Source: Pseudomonas abietaniphila
GTDB lineage: Bacteria > Pseudomonadota > Gammaproteobacteria > Pseudomonadales > Pseudomonadaceae
NCBI RefSeq assembly: GCF_900100795.1
Contig: NZ_FNCO01000029.1
Location: 1-42,897, forward strand
DNA: 42,897 nt
Direction: 5' to 3'
Part shown: piece by piece, positions 16,604 to 25,293 of the stretch
Numbering within the stretch: position 1 is the first letter of the stretch
Layout: the number at the start of each line of letters is the position of its first letter
Position numbers and translations under genes: made by a program
Notes under the pieces: model-generated
What the model saw: only the letters and a program-made list of their open reading frames with translations
Databases searched by the model: none
Told to the model about the DNA's origin: nothing

Positions 16604-16635
16604 CGTGTGAGAGTGAGCGGGCTCACTCCCACACG
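16604..16635. terminator. REP-like palindrome after the FMN reductase gene
   Basis: CGTGTGAGAGTGAGC faces GCTCACTCCCACACG around GG, a 15-bp stem with one mismatch, 27 bp after the stop. There is no T-tract, so it is either a REP unit of the GTGGGAGTGAGC class or a terminator-like structure. The remaining bases to 16828 show no gene. They include GCGTTATGTAACGC (near 16728) and would hold the promoter of the giant gene. Confidence 0.5.
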
Positions 16636-16828
16636 TCAGGGATTGACGACACGCCCTGCATGATCTCGCCGTTAGTCAGGCGGCCCAGGGCCGTCAGTCA
16701 ATCCTGAATATCCCCTCTGCATGACAGCGTTATGTAACGCAGTTCGTACGAAATTCGACCATACGCTCCTTTGCCATTGTTGCCCCTGTCAGTTGCTGGC
16801 GGGGCGTTATTGTGCAAAAGGAACTGTT

Positions 16829-19800
16829 ATGTCCTCGACGTCTTCTCCCTATTTCCACGCAGCTTCACTCAAGCAGCGGTTCATCGACGCGCTTGGCGAA
16901 GCGGTGCTTGAGCAGCGGCTTACGACCCAAGAGCAGCGATGGCTGCAACGCGTGACTCGCCACAGTGAAAGCGAGGCACCAGACCCTGTCCGAGTCGACC
17001 GCCTGACGCTTGATTCGAGCAGGGTGACGCCATTCGAACTGGCGGCGGCGTTGCTGCTGAGCCACGCAAATGGCAGCCAGCGGCAGGTCTATCTGTACAC
17101 GCTGGCCCACGGTATCGAACGCTTCGAACATCGCATCGACCTGTTGGCCGCGCTGCAGCGCTATTTCGCCGACGCGAGTGCGACCGCCAATTTCGAGTAC
17201 GAAAAAATCGATGACGATCCGTTTCAGGTGCAGATGCTGGAGATCGTCGATTATCAGGCCGAGCGCGTCGCCAGGCTGACTGACGCGCTCTCACAGACAC
17301 CCTCGCTGTTCACGGCGTTGGTGCGTTCGCTCAAACATCAACTGTCGGACACGCTGCCGCAGCTGAACATCGATGCAGAGAGTCAGTTGCTTCAGGTCGT
17401 GGAGCGGGGCTCGGCGAACAATCCGGACATCGTTCTGATGACCCAGACCCTGGCTCAGGCTGCTTTTGAGGATGGCAGCGGCAGGATGTTGCTGCCCGGT
17501 GTCGAGCGACGATTCCTGGCGCCCGACGGGCAGCCATTGAGTGTTGAAAATACGCAGATGATGGCCCAGGCGTTGAGCAAGGCGGTGAGCCAGGTTGGCG
17601 ACCACTATGGCGTGCTGCTCAAGGCGTTCTGGGAAGAAAAGCTGATGCACCAGCGAACCCGCCGTGACCTCGCGGTGGAGAGCTTTAGCGCCAGTGTGCG
17701 CCATGCGTTGTATCGGCAGCTCCATCAAACCGAGCTGTCGAAGCAGGCCCGGCACGTGTTGCAGTCTCTGTTACGGTCGGCCCATGGCACGTTGCCTGCT
17801 GATGGCAATGCGCGTCTGGCGCGAATGGCGATAGTGGGGAATGACGGCAGGTCGTACTCACTGGCGGGAACGTTCGTGGTCCGTCTCGGCGCGGGTTCCG
17901 ACGCCCCGTTGCTCTGGTTTTCACCTCAGCACCGGTTGCTGCCGTTCGACAATCTGGCAGCGTTGCAGACCTTTGCCGCGACGCCCGAAGGCTGTGAGTG
18001 GTTGCGTCGGTCACTGGCCCTGGACGATCAGGGCATCGTGCTTGCGCCCGACACGTGGCAGCTGGGTCTGAACACCATCGAGACTGCGCTCTTCGCCGAG
18101 CGGGTCGATTCGATCATCGCCGTGCAAGCGCGAAATCTGGCGTATGGGTTGAGTGTGGTGATCAACTCCGAAAGTTTTTCGGCGATGGTCGACGACGCGC
18201 TCGATGTCCGGTTGCTGATGGACCCTCGGCAACTGCAATTCAGTGCCCGACGCTGGCGGGTGGATGCCCTGATCAATTTTGCCTCGGTCTGGGAAGGCAG
18301 CGTCTCCGACGACTTGATTCAGGTCCAGGTGCCCAGATCCCGAAGCGAGCCTGCGCCGTCGTGGGTTGAGCAGACTCAGATTTTTGAGGCCAGGGCCACC
18401 CAGCTGCGACACGTGGGCGACGGTCTTCGTCACTACTGCGCTCAATTGCTGCAGCACTATTTGTGCGTCGTGAACACGACGGACGTGGACCCAGCGCTTA
18501 TTTGGGTGACGTGGCAGGCACCGGCTGCTGTCGATCCTCTGGATCCCCCGGTCAATGGCGAAGCCGCCGCCCCTGTCAGTGTGCAACCGGCGCGTATTTC
18601 CAGAGATCTGGTGTCGCTGCTCATCGAGCGAGTCAGTGGTCATTGGAGCGACGCCGTGGTTGCCGATGCGCAAATCGTGCAGCGTCTGTCATCGGGCTCG
18701 GACGAGTCGACGCTCAATGACCTTGACGTCCCTCTGATCAACCATGTGCTGGACAGCGCAGCCTTCGACTTCGTCGAGCTTTATCAGCGCTACGTCAAGC
18801 AATGCCGGGAGGGCGTATGGCGTGACGGCGATGAGAAGTGGAGACCTGAAACGGTTGCGCGGTATTTGCGTGAAGACATCTTGCGCCTGGATCTGGCGGT
18901 CAAGCGTCGCACCAATGACATTGAACTCGATGAGCTGAACATGGCCCAGCAGGTTCTGGATCGCCCGGTTCGTGGTTTGAGAACCGGGCTCCCCGGGCCT
19001 GTGACCGAAGCGTTTCTGGTGTCGGTCCTGTACGGCAATAATCGCGCGACCCCGTTGAGTGACATGCTGGTGGTGTGGCAACCGCAGGCGCAAAACGGTG
19101 GGGTGATGCTCTGGAACGGGGTGAAAGGCTGGTGCAGTTTTTCCTCTGTCAAACAGATGCAGGACCATGTGCGGAACGGGTTTTACGGAGTACACCGTGA
19201 CCAGATGCTGGCGCTGACCGGCGCCTACGACCGGGCGTTGCTGCAAAAACACTTGCAGCAAGACGCCGACAGTACGGTGGTGATTCGGCTCGACCGGGTC
19301 GACGATCATGCCCTCACGGCCCTTGAAACCCGGGCGCTTGACCGCCAGCGGCAAAATCTCAAGCAGGTCACTGCCAGGGCCCTTCGCTGCGGTCTGGAGG
19401 CTGAGCTGTTTGCCCGCATGATCGAGGAGGTTAATTGCGATACGTATCTGAGTCGCGCACTGGACACATTGTCATTGCGAATCGACAGTGCATTGATGCA
19501 GGCCATGCTGCCGGACTGGCTGTTGGAGGCCTCCCCCGCAGACCAGATGCTGTATGCCGACAGGCTGCACCGCTTCGATCAGCAGACCCGTGACCAGCCG
19601 GATTTTCTGTTCGACATTCCCTCGTTGCAAAGCTACTCCCGTGAGCAATTGCTCCAGCAGTTGAGCAAGGACTTTACGGAGCAATCCTGGGACCCGGACC
19701 ATATTGTTGTGACGCTGCGCCATTATGTGCCGGGATTGCCAAATGCGGGGCAGACACCGTCGGGCATTCCTGCCTCGACCATCGTCAACAGCGAGTCGTT

Positions 19801-22096
19801 GACCGAATACGCGCTGAACCGCTTCGTCACCATCCAGGACGCAGCGCTGAGTGTCACTGCGCCGGACCAGCCAAGGGCGGCCGAACTGCTGACGCCGGAC
19901 TACTTGCGCGGGTTGATCGACAAGCTCGACGTGGGCGGTGGTTACATGACGCTGCTGGAAAATGCGCTGAGCCCGAAAAGCCCCGATTACCCGCTGCGTC
20001 ACGAGTACTTTTTCGACCAACTGCCCCCGATGATGGCCATCCGGGCACTGGAAGAAAAGCTTCAAGGGAACATCAGTGATCAGGCCTACCACTACATTCT
20101 GGCCGTGATCATGATGCCGGACGGGATTGCAAGGGAGCCGGTGGGTCAAACACCCGTCATCATCAGCCCGCTGCAATTGGTGGCTGACGCGGGCATGGCG
20201 CCCGACGGTGTTCCGGGCGTCTACTTGATCTGTGCACGCGGTGCTGCCAGCGGGCCCGTGATCCTCCACACCGTTTACAACTCGGACTTCAGTATCAAGG
20301 AATACGCCAGTCTGGATGCGCTGCTCGTAGATATTCGCAGTGACGAAGCGCTGCAGAAACTGTTGCTTGCGCGCCTTGATCCGTTCACACGCCGACGTTA
20401 CGACCAGGGAGGTTTTGTCGAGCCCCATCTGCCTTTCAATGTCGATGGGCTGGGGGAAGTGCCGTTTGAAACACCGGGCCCGGTGACGCTGGCGCTGGCC
20501 GAGCAAAAGGGCAACGCTCTGGAGTTCATGTTTGGCAATGCATTGCGTGTGCTGCTGGACATCGGACGCGCAAACACGGTGACAAACGCCGAGGCAAGCG
20601 AGGCATCAACCCGGTTTCTGCTGACCCTTGGGGTTGAACAGATCATGAGTTTGATGCCCGGCAAACTCGGTGCGCTGGTCGGTTTGTGGCAAAGCGAAAC
20701 CCTGCTGCGCGCCTCGGCCGCCTCGGCACAGGGCAAGCGCTGGGGCGAGGCACTCTCGGAGTTTTCTGCGGCACTGGGTGTGATGGCCAGCGCCCGGGAG
20801 CAGGTTGACGACGACCTGGTGAGCGGGGGCGAGTCGCGACCCTATGTCATCGAGGCGCTGGAAAACGAGACCACGACGTTCTCCTGGTCTGACCCACGAT
20901 TGACCCCCGAGCAATGGGTGCGATTAGGCGCGCTGGAAGTCAAGGATGTGGCGCTGAACGAACTCCAGCACGATGAGCTGTTAAGCCTGTACATCGGCGC
21001 CGGCGGTACGCGCTTCTACGCGTCGGTCAGGGGGCGGGTGTATCAGGTCGCGCGAACCACGGACGAAACCCGGTGGATGATCATCGGTGCCGATGGCGCG
21101 CCAGGGCCAATGCTTGAAATGGACGCCAGTCAGCGCTGGCAACTCGATTTGAAGCTGGGCTTGAAGGGCGGCGGTCTGATCACTCGAATGCGATCAGCGC
21201 TCCTGGACCTCGATATTGACGAGGTCATGGTGGTCCAGGCGACCGGTATGCCGGAAATTCGCGCACGTTATCGGGATAAAGCCCTGCAAATTGCTGAAGC
21301 GCAGCTCTACAGCAAACGCTATCTGGAGAACTGCCTGGATAACCTTCATATCCATCAGCGAGGCAAACCGCTGGATCCCCGGGTCAATAAGATTCTGACG
21401 GATTTCTATGGTGTCGCGACCCCTGACCAGCGCTTGCTGAGCGAAACCGAACGCGTGATCAAGTTGCTGTACGACGGGCTGATGGATGCGTCCATGTCGA
21501 CGCATTCGTCGTTGCGGTATGTCGTCGGCACCAATCGATCCGTCAAGGACCCGACCACGGGCTTTGTGTTCAAGCGTGATCCACAAAAACGCATGTTCCT
21601 GACCGAGCGTTTTTTCAACGTTTTACCTTATTCGCTGAATGCCCGGGCGCGGACCGAAGGTTTCGAACTGGTCCCCCATTTTCAGGCGGCGACATTGATT
21701 CATGAGTTTTCGCACCTGGTCGCGGACACCCATGACATCGTCTATCTGGAAACGTCGGCGCCTTATCCTGACCTTCTGCTGGAGGACAACGCGAATAACG
21801 TTAGGCTCAAGGCCGATCTGGCACTGGTGCATAGCCAGGGCATGTCGCATCTGACGCAGAAAGCCAACCTTTTTCTGTACCAGAAGGACGGTCAGTGGCG
21901 AGATCTCGGTCGCAGCGAGGGCAGCGGCTACGATGCGGTCTTGCGGATCACCGGCACCCGAAACCTTGACGCTGCACGGGATGTGTTTCTGACGGATGCG
22001 GTCAAGCGCAGTCAGCTGTTGCTGAGCAATGCCGACTCGGTGACTCTGCTGGTGTTGCTACTCGGTCGCCACAACTACGTGGTGCCGACCCCGTGA
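16829..22096 (+). CDS. Giant DUF6543 (dermonecrotic-toxin-type) protein with C-terminal zinc metallopeptidase signature
   Basis: A 1755-residue protein with no signal peptide. The start at ATG 16829 has an AAAGGAA site 6-7 nt upstream; the ORF is open 36 codons further. Residues about 930-1200 resemble the DUF6543 region of the large 'dermonecrotic toxin domain' proteins of pseudomonads (the SESLTEYALNRF stretch, VDVG-GGYM-LLENAL and GVYLICARG blocks). An earlier LLKAFWEEKLMHQRTRRDLA segment near 260 belongs to the same architecture. The last 270 residues look like an aspzincin (M35) peptidase: FVFKRDPQKRMFLTERFF, then HEFSH (His1625, Glu1626, His1629), then T-H-D-I-V-Y (Asp1636, Tyr1639) and a late NADS motif. 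The middle of the protein has no recognised domain. No secretion or immunity gene is adjacent; the next gene is convergent. Confidence 0.85.
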   Translation: MSSTSSPYFHAASLKQRFIDALGEAVLEQRLTTQEQRWLQRVTRHSESEAPDPVRVDRLTLDSSRVTPFELAAALLLSHANGSQRQVYLYTLAHGIERFEHRIDLLAALQRYFADASATANFEYEKIDDDPFQVQMLEIVDYQAERVARLTDALSQTPSLFTALVRSLKHQLSDTLPQLNIDAESQLLQVVERGSANNPDIVLMTQTLAQAAFEDGSGRMLLPGVERRFLAPDGQPLSVENTQMMAQALSKAVSQVGDHYGVLLKAFWEEKLMHQRTRRDLAVESFSASVRHALYRQLHQTELSKQARHVLQSLLRSAHGTLPADGNARLARMAIVGNDGRSYSLAGTFVVRLGAGSDAPLLWFSPQHRLLPFDNLAALQTFAATPEGCEWLRRSLALDDQGIVLAPDTWQLGLNTIETALFAERVDSIIAVQARNLAYGLSVVINSESFSAMVDDALDVRLLMDPRQLQFSARRWRVDALINFASVWEGSVSDDLIQVQVPRSRSEPAPSWVEQTQIFEARATQLRHVGDGLRHYCAQLLQHYLCVVNTTDVDPALIWVTWQAPAAVDPLDPPVNGEAAAPVSVQPARISRDLVSLLIERVSGHWSDAVVADAQIVQRLSSGSDESTLNDLDVPLINHVLDSAAFDFVELYQRYVKQCREGVWRDGDEKWRPETVARYLREDILRLDLAVKRRTNDIELDELNMAQQVLDRPVRGLRTGLPGPVTEAFLVSVLYGNNRATPLSDMLVVWQPQAQNGGVMLWNGVKGWCSFSSVKQMQDHVRNGFYGVHRDQMLALTGAYDRALLQKHLQQDADSTVVIRLDRVDDHALTALETRALDRQRQNLKQVTARALRCGLEAELFARMIEEVNCDTYLSRALDTLSLRIDSALMQAMLPDWLLEASPADQMLYADRLHRFDQQTRDQPDFLFDIPSLQSYSREQLLQQLSKDFTEQSWDPDHIVVTLRHYVPGLPNAGQTPSGIPASTIVNSESLTEYALNRFVTIQDAALSVTAPDQPRAAELLTPDYLRGLIDKLDVGGGYMTLLENALSPKSPDYPLRHEYFFDQLPPMMAIRALEEKLQGNISDQAYHYILAVIMMPDGIAREPVGQTPVIISPLQLVADAGMAPDGVPGVYLICARGAASGPVILHTVYNSDFSIKEYASLDALLVDIRSDEALQKLLLARLDPFTRRRYDQGGFVEPHLPFNVDGLGEVPFETPGPVTLALAEQKGNALEFMFGNALRVLLDIGRANTVTNAEASEASTRFLLTLGVEQIMSLMPGKLGALVGLWQSETLLRASAASAQGKRWGEALSEFSAALGVMASAREQVDDDLVSGGESRPYVIEALENETTTFSWSDPRLTPEQWVRLGALEVKDVALNELQHDELLSLYIGAGGTRFYASVRGRVYQVARTTDETRWMIIGADGAPGPMLEMDASQRWQLDLKLGLKGGGLITRMRSALLDLDIDEVMVVQATGMPEIRARYRDKALQIAEAQLYSKRYLENCLDNLHIHQRGKPLDPRVNKILTDFYGVATPDQRLLSETERVIKLLYDGLMDASMSTHSSLRYVVGTNRSVKDPTTGFVFKRDPQKRMFLTERFFNVLPYSLNARARTEGFELVPHFQAATLIHEFSHLVADTHDIVYLETSAPYPDLLLEDNANNVRLKADLALVHSQGMSHLTQKANLFLYQKDGQWRDLGRSEGSGYDAVLRITGTRNLDAARDVFLTDAVKRSQLLLSNADSVTLLVLLLGRHNYVVPTP

Positions 22097-22109
22097 AGCA
22101 GTCGGCACC
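22081..22109. terminator. Hairpin over the stop of the giant gene
   Basis: GGTGCCGAC (22081-22089) and GTCGGCACC (22101-22109) form a 9-bp stem with an 11-nt loop that contains the TGA. It lies between convergent genes whose stops are 24 bp apart, where a two-way terminator is expected. There is no T-run, so intrinsic termination is only a guess. Confidence 0.4.
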
Positions 22110-22120
22110 GCGCGGGGCTA

Positions 22121-23272
22121 TTACAGCGCGTAGTGCCGCAGCTCGCGGGCGATCAGCAGGCGCTGGATTTCGCTGGAGCCTTCGTAGATCTGGGTGATAC
22201 GTGCGTCCCGGTAGTATTTTTCCACCGGGTAGTCTTCGAGGTAGCCGTAGCCGCCATGAATCTGTACGGCTTTGGAGCAGACCCACTCGGCCATCTCCGA
22301 CGCAAACAGCTTGGCTTGTGAGGCTTCCGACAGACAAGGCCTGCCCGCCGTGCGCAAGCGCGCGGCGTGCAGGACCATCAAGCGTGAGGCGTTGATGCGG
22401 GTGTGCATGTCGGCCAGCAGGTTCGAGACGCTCTGGTGTTCGATGATCGGCTTGTCGAACTGCACCCGTTCACGCGCATACACCAGCGCCGCTTCAAACG
22501 CTGCACGCGCGATGCCCAAGGCTTGTGCGGCGATGCCGATGCGTCCGCCTTCAAGGTTGGAGAGGGCAATCGACAGCCCCTTGCCACGCTCGCCCAGCAG
22601 ACTGGACGCGGGAATACGACAGTCGCTCAAGGTCACCGCGCACGTGTCCGAGGCGCGGATGCCCATCTTGTGTTCCATTCGGTCGACGCGATAACCGGGG
22701 TTGTCCGTGGGCACCAGAAACGCCGAGATGCCTTTCTTGCCCAACTCTGGATCGGTCACCGCAAAGACGATTGCCAAGTGGGCGCGCTTGCCGTTGCTGA
22801 CGAATTGCTTGGCGCCGTTGAGCACCCATTCACCGTCTTTGAGCTCGGCGCGGGTGCGCAGGTTATGGGCTTCGGAACCGGCCTGCGGTTCGGTCAGGCA
22901 AAAACAGCCGATGGCTTTGCCGCTGGCGAGTTTTTCCAGCCACGCTTGCTTCTGTTCTTCGCTGCCGTAATTGAGCACGGGGCCGCAACCCACCGAGCTG
23001 TGCACGCTCATCAAGGTGCCGGTCGCAGCGTCACCGGCGGAGATCTCCTCCACCGCCAGGGCGTAGGCCACGTAGTCGATGTAGGTGCCGCCCCATTGCT
23101 CCGGGACGATCATGCCCAGCAGCCCCAGCTCGCCGAGCTTGTCGACCAGCCTGTCATCGATCCATCCGGCCTGTTCCCACGCGTGTGCATGGGGCGCGAT
23201 TTCGTTGCGCGCAAATTCGCGCGCCATGTCGCGGATCATGATCTGTTCTTCGGTCAGTTCAAGGTCTTGCAT
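22121..23272 (-). CDS. Acyl-CoA dehydrogenase (short/branched-chain type)
   Basis: FAD flavoenzyme that introduces the alpha-beta double bond into an acyl-CoA and passes electrons to ETF, 383 residues. Family signatures: CFCLTEPQAGSEAHNLRTRA (FAD/substrate motif 1), QIHGGYGYLEDYPVEKYYRDARI (motif 2), and the catalytic Glu in TQIYEGSSEIQRLLIARE. The position of that Glu in the C-terminal helix is the short-chain/isobutyryl type rather than the isovaleryl type. The ATG follows GAGG inside the end of the upstream gene, 3 bp away. Pairing with 3-hydroxyisobutyryl-CoA hydrolase points to valine breakdown (isobutyryl-CoA to methacrylyl-CoA), an inference from context. Confidence 0.94.
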   Translation of the reverse strand: MQDLELTEEQIMIRDMAREFARNEIAPHAHAWEQAGWIDDRLVDKLGELGLLGMIVPEQWGGTYIDYVAYALAVEEISAGDAATGTLMSVHSSVGCGPVLNYGSEEQKQAWLEKLASGKAIGCFCLTEPQAGSEAHNLRTRAELKDGEWVLNGAKQFVSNGKRAHLAIVFAVTDPELGKKGISAFLVPTDNPGYRVDRMEHKMGIRASDTCAVTLSDCRIPASSLLGERGKGLSIALSNLEGGRIGIAAQALGIARAAFEAALVYARERVQFDKPIIEHQSVSNLLADMHTRINASRLMVLHAARLRTAGRPCLSEASQAKLFASEMAEWVCSKAVQIHGGYGYLEDYPVEKYYRDARITQIYEGSSEIQRLLIARELRHYAL

Positions 23273-23275
23273 AGG

Positions 23276-24373
23276 TCATGCCTCATGACCGCTGAAGAAG
23301 CTCGCCACGTGCTCGGCATCCAGGGCCTGCACGGTGGGCGGGTTCCATTGCGGCTTCTTGTCTTTGTCTACGATCAGGGCGCGGACGCCTTCGATCAGGT
23401 CGCCCCGTTCGAACCACTGCCGGTCCAGATGCAACTCCAGTTCGAAGCAGCCTTCCAGCGTCAGGTGTCGACCCCGGCGCAGCATCTCCAGCGTCACGGC
23501 CATGGCCAGGGGGGAACGGGTTTTCATCAGATTGGCCGTGTCGACGGCCCAGCTGTGGGTGTCGATGACGGTCACTTCCAGCAGTTGCTCGATGATGCTC
23601 GGGATGTCCGGCAGGGCAAAGAAATGATCGATGGCCGGGCGCAGTTTTTCCAGCGGCGGATCCGGCAGGCGCTGCACGGCGATTCTCGCCAGCACGCCTT
23701 GCAGGTCCTTGAGCGGGGTCAGTGTCCACTTCAGGTTGTCGAGCTGGCGGTCGAGATCATTCAAGCGTGCGCTTTGCAGGTACCAGTCAGCCAGGCCGCA
23801 GTACAGCGCATCGGCCGCTTGAATCTGCACGCCGGTGACGCCCAGGTAAATGCCGAGTTCCCCGGGCACGCGCGGCAGGAAATAACTGCCGCCAACGTCA
23901 GGGAAATAGCCGATCGCCACTTCAGGCATCGCCAGCCGGCTGCGCTCGGTCACCACGCGCAGGTCCACGCCCTGCGCCAGGCCCATCCCGCCGCCCAGCA
24001 CGAAGCCGTCCATCAAGGCCATGACGGGTTTGCGGTAGTGATGGAGGGTGAGGTCCAGCGCATATTCTTCGACGAAGAAGTCCTGATGGTGGGGCTCACC
24101 GTGTTTGAAGCTGTCGTAGAGTGCGCGGATGTCGCCCCCCGCACAGAAGGCCTTCTCGCCGGCCCCGCGCAACACCACTGCATAGACCTTGTCGTCGGTG
24201 GCCCATTCATCCAGCTGGCGTTGCAACTGGCGGACCATGTCCAGATCGATGGCATTGAGCCCTTGTGGGCGATTGAGGGTGATGTGGCCAATATGATTGC
24301 GTACGTCGGACAGAACGGTGTCGCAGGCCGGTTCATGACCTGAGGACTTGGCCGATACTACCTGTGCCGTCAT
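23276..24373 (-). CDS. 3-hydroxyisobutyryl-CoA hydrolase (enoyl-CoA hydratase/isomerase family)
   Basis: Crotonase-fold thioesterase of valine catabolism that frees 3-hydroxyisobutyrate from its CoA ester, 365 residues. The oxyanion-hole segments are FCAGGDIRALYD and GFVLGGGMGL. HIBCH-specific features are PEVAIGYFPDVGGSYFLPR, with Glu and Asp at the expected catalytic spacing, and a length of 350-380 rather than the roughly 260 of simple hydratases. The C-terminal half (LEMLRRGRHLTLEGCFELEL, then ERGDLIEGVRALIVDKDKKPQW) is also diagnostic. Start ATG at 24373 has GGGAG. The 33-codon extension upstream has none. It leads a two-gene operon with the dehydrogenase. The other valine genes (mmsA/mmsB types) are not here. 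Confidence 0.93.
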   Translation of the reverse strand: MTAQVVSAKSSGHEPACDTVLSDVRNHIGHITLNRPQGLNAIDLDMVRQLQRQLDEWATDDKVYAVVLRGAGEKAFCAGGDIRALYDSFKHGEPHHQDFFVEEYALDLTLHHYRKPVMALMDGFVLGGGMGLAQGVDLRVVTERSRLAMPEVAIGYFPDVGGSYFLPRVPGELGIYLGVTGVQIQAADALYCGLADWYLQSARLNDLDRQLDNLKWTLTPLKDLQGVLARIAVQRLPDPPLEKLRPAIDHFFALPDIPSIIEQLLEVTVIDTHSWAVDTANLMKTRSPLAMAVTLEMLRRGRHLTLEGCFELELHLDRQWFERGDLIEGVRALIVDKDKKPQWNPPTVQALDAEHVASFFSGHEA

Positions 24374-24583
24374 TGCAGACTCCCTGTGGCTTTTTATTCT
24401 TGCTCGTTCAGGCGGCCATTCGAGCCGCATTCCATGAGGTTCAGCAGGGATGCTAACAGCGCAATTTTGCAAATGACAATGAAGAATCGTGCAGGGTGGG
24501 TGTGCAAGTTTGCATGGGAGAACGGGTATTCACCGGTAAATTCCGACCCGGCGCCCTGCAGCAAAGGCTTTCGCTTTCGCCGC

Positions 24584-25162
24584 TCAGCGCAGGACGCTGG
24601 TCGCCAGAATCGTGGAGAAACTGTCCAGCGCGGCGGTGTTGCGCTGAGCCTTGGCCAGCAGAACGGCGCCTTGTACCGAGGCGATGATGAACAGGGCGAC
24701 CTGCCGGCTGTTGAAGTCCCGGGGCAGGTCGTCCGCCTGAATGGCCTCGTCCAGACAACCGCGAACGTGGTCGCTGAGCCAGTCATAAATCTGCGCCAGA
24801 CGCGCGCGGATCGGCTCACTGTGTTCGGTGCTCTCAGCGGTGAAGTTGCCGAGCAGGCACCCTTTGTTTACGGCGCATTCGAGCGCGCTTTTGTGGAAGT
24901 CGACATAGGCTTGCACGCGCGCGATGGGTGGCAGTGATGGGTTGAGCAAGGTCTGTCCGACCATTTGTCGGGTGCCTTCGAAGTAGAGATCGATAATCTC
25001 CAGGCCGAAGGCTTCCTTGGACACGAAATGATTGGTGAACGACCCCTGAGGCACTCCGGCCGCCTGCACGACGTCACGCACACTGGCGCCTGCGAACCCT
25101 CGCTGATGAACAACCTTCAGTCCTTCGGTCAGTATCTTTTCACGGTGCGATGGTTTAGCCAT
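24584..25162 (-). CDS. TetR/AcrR-family transcriptional regulator
   Basis: Cytosolic DNA-binding repressor, 192 residues. The helix-turn-helix is near the N-terminus: REKILTEGLKVVHQRGFAGASVRDVVQAAGVPQGSFTNHF, with the usual recognition helix and Y/F-x-HF end. The C-terminal ligand domain has CLLGNFTAESTEHSEPIRARL, typical of the AcrR/LmrA-like subgroup that senses small hydrophobic or electrophilic compounds. Start ATG 25162 gives the normal length, but no Shine-Dalgarno is evident before it, so a leaderless or weakly translated message is possible. The target is unknown. The acyl-CoA pair lies 211 bp downstream on the same strand, and egtBD lies 131 bp upstream. Confidence 0.9.
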   Translation of the reverse strand: MAKPSHREKILTEGLKVVHQRGFAGASVRDVVQAAGVPQGSFTNHFVSKEAFGLEIIDLYFEGTRQMVGQTLLNPSLPPIARVQAYVDFHKSALECAVNKGCLLGNFTAESTEHSEPIRARLAQIYDWLSDHVRGCLDEAIQADDLPRDFNSRQVALFIIASVQGAVLLAKAQRNTAALDSFSTILATSVLR

Positions 25163-25259
25163 GGAGGGGCAAGCTGCCTGTACCCGGTCGGGTCGGTTTT
25201 GAAGAGGCCGGACGTTATCAGCCGGGTACGGCTGGCGTCGATAAGCGCCAGAAGGATCG

Positions 25260-25289
25260 GTTGCGGTGCGCCGGTCAGCGCACCGCAAC
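25260..25289 (-). terminator. Strong hairpin after egtBD
   Basis: GTTGCGGTGCGC and GCGCACCGCAAC form a perfect 12-bp stem with a 6-nt loop, starting 4 bp after the stop codon of the egtBD gene. On the minus strand the stem is not followed by a T-run, so the call rests on stem strength and place. It separates egtBD from the tetR gene. Confidence 0.6.
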
Positions 25290-25293
25290 GTTT

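Noticed and set aside
21701..21733. Reading HEFSHLVADTH as a metzincin HExxHxxGxxH motif
   Set aside because: The spacing fits, but the key Gly is Ala, and T-H-D-I-V-Y plus the upstream FVFKRDP strand and late NADS match the aspzincin pattern better. The metzincin reading is kept only as an alternative.
22403..24343. 646-codon plus-strand open frame across the acyl-CoA dehydrogenase and hydrolase genes
   Set aside because: Both minus-strand genes have full catalytic motifs. The long antisense frame is a by-product of codon bias and has low-complexity His/Gln/Val composition.
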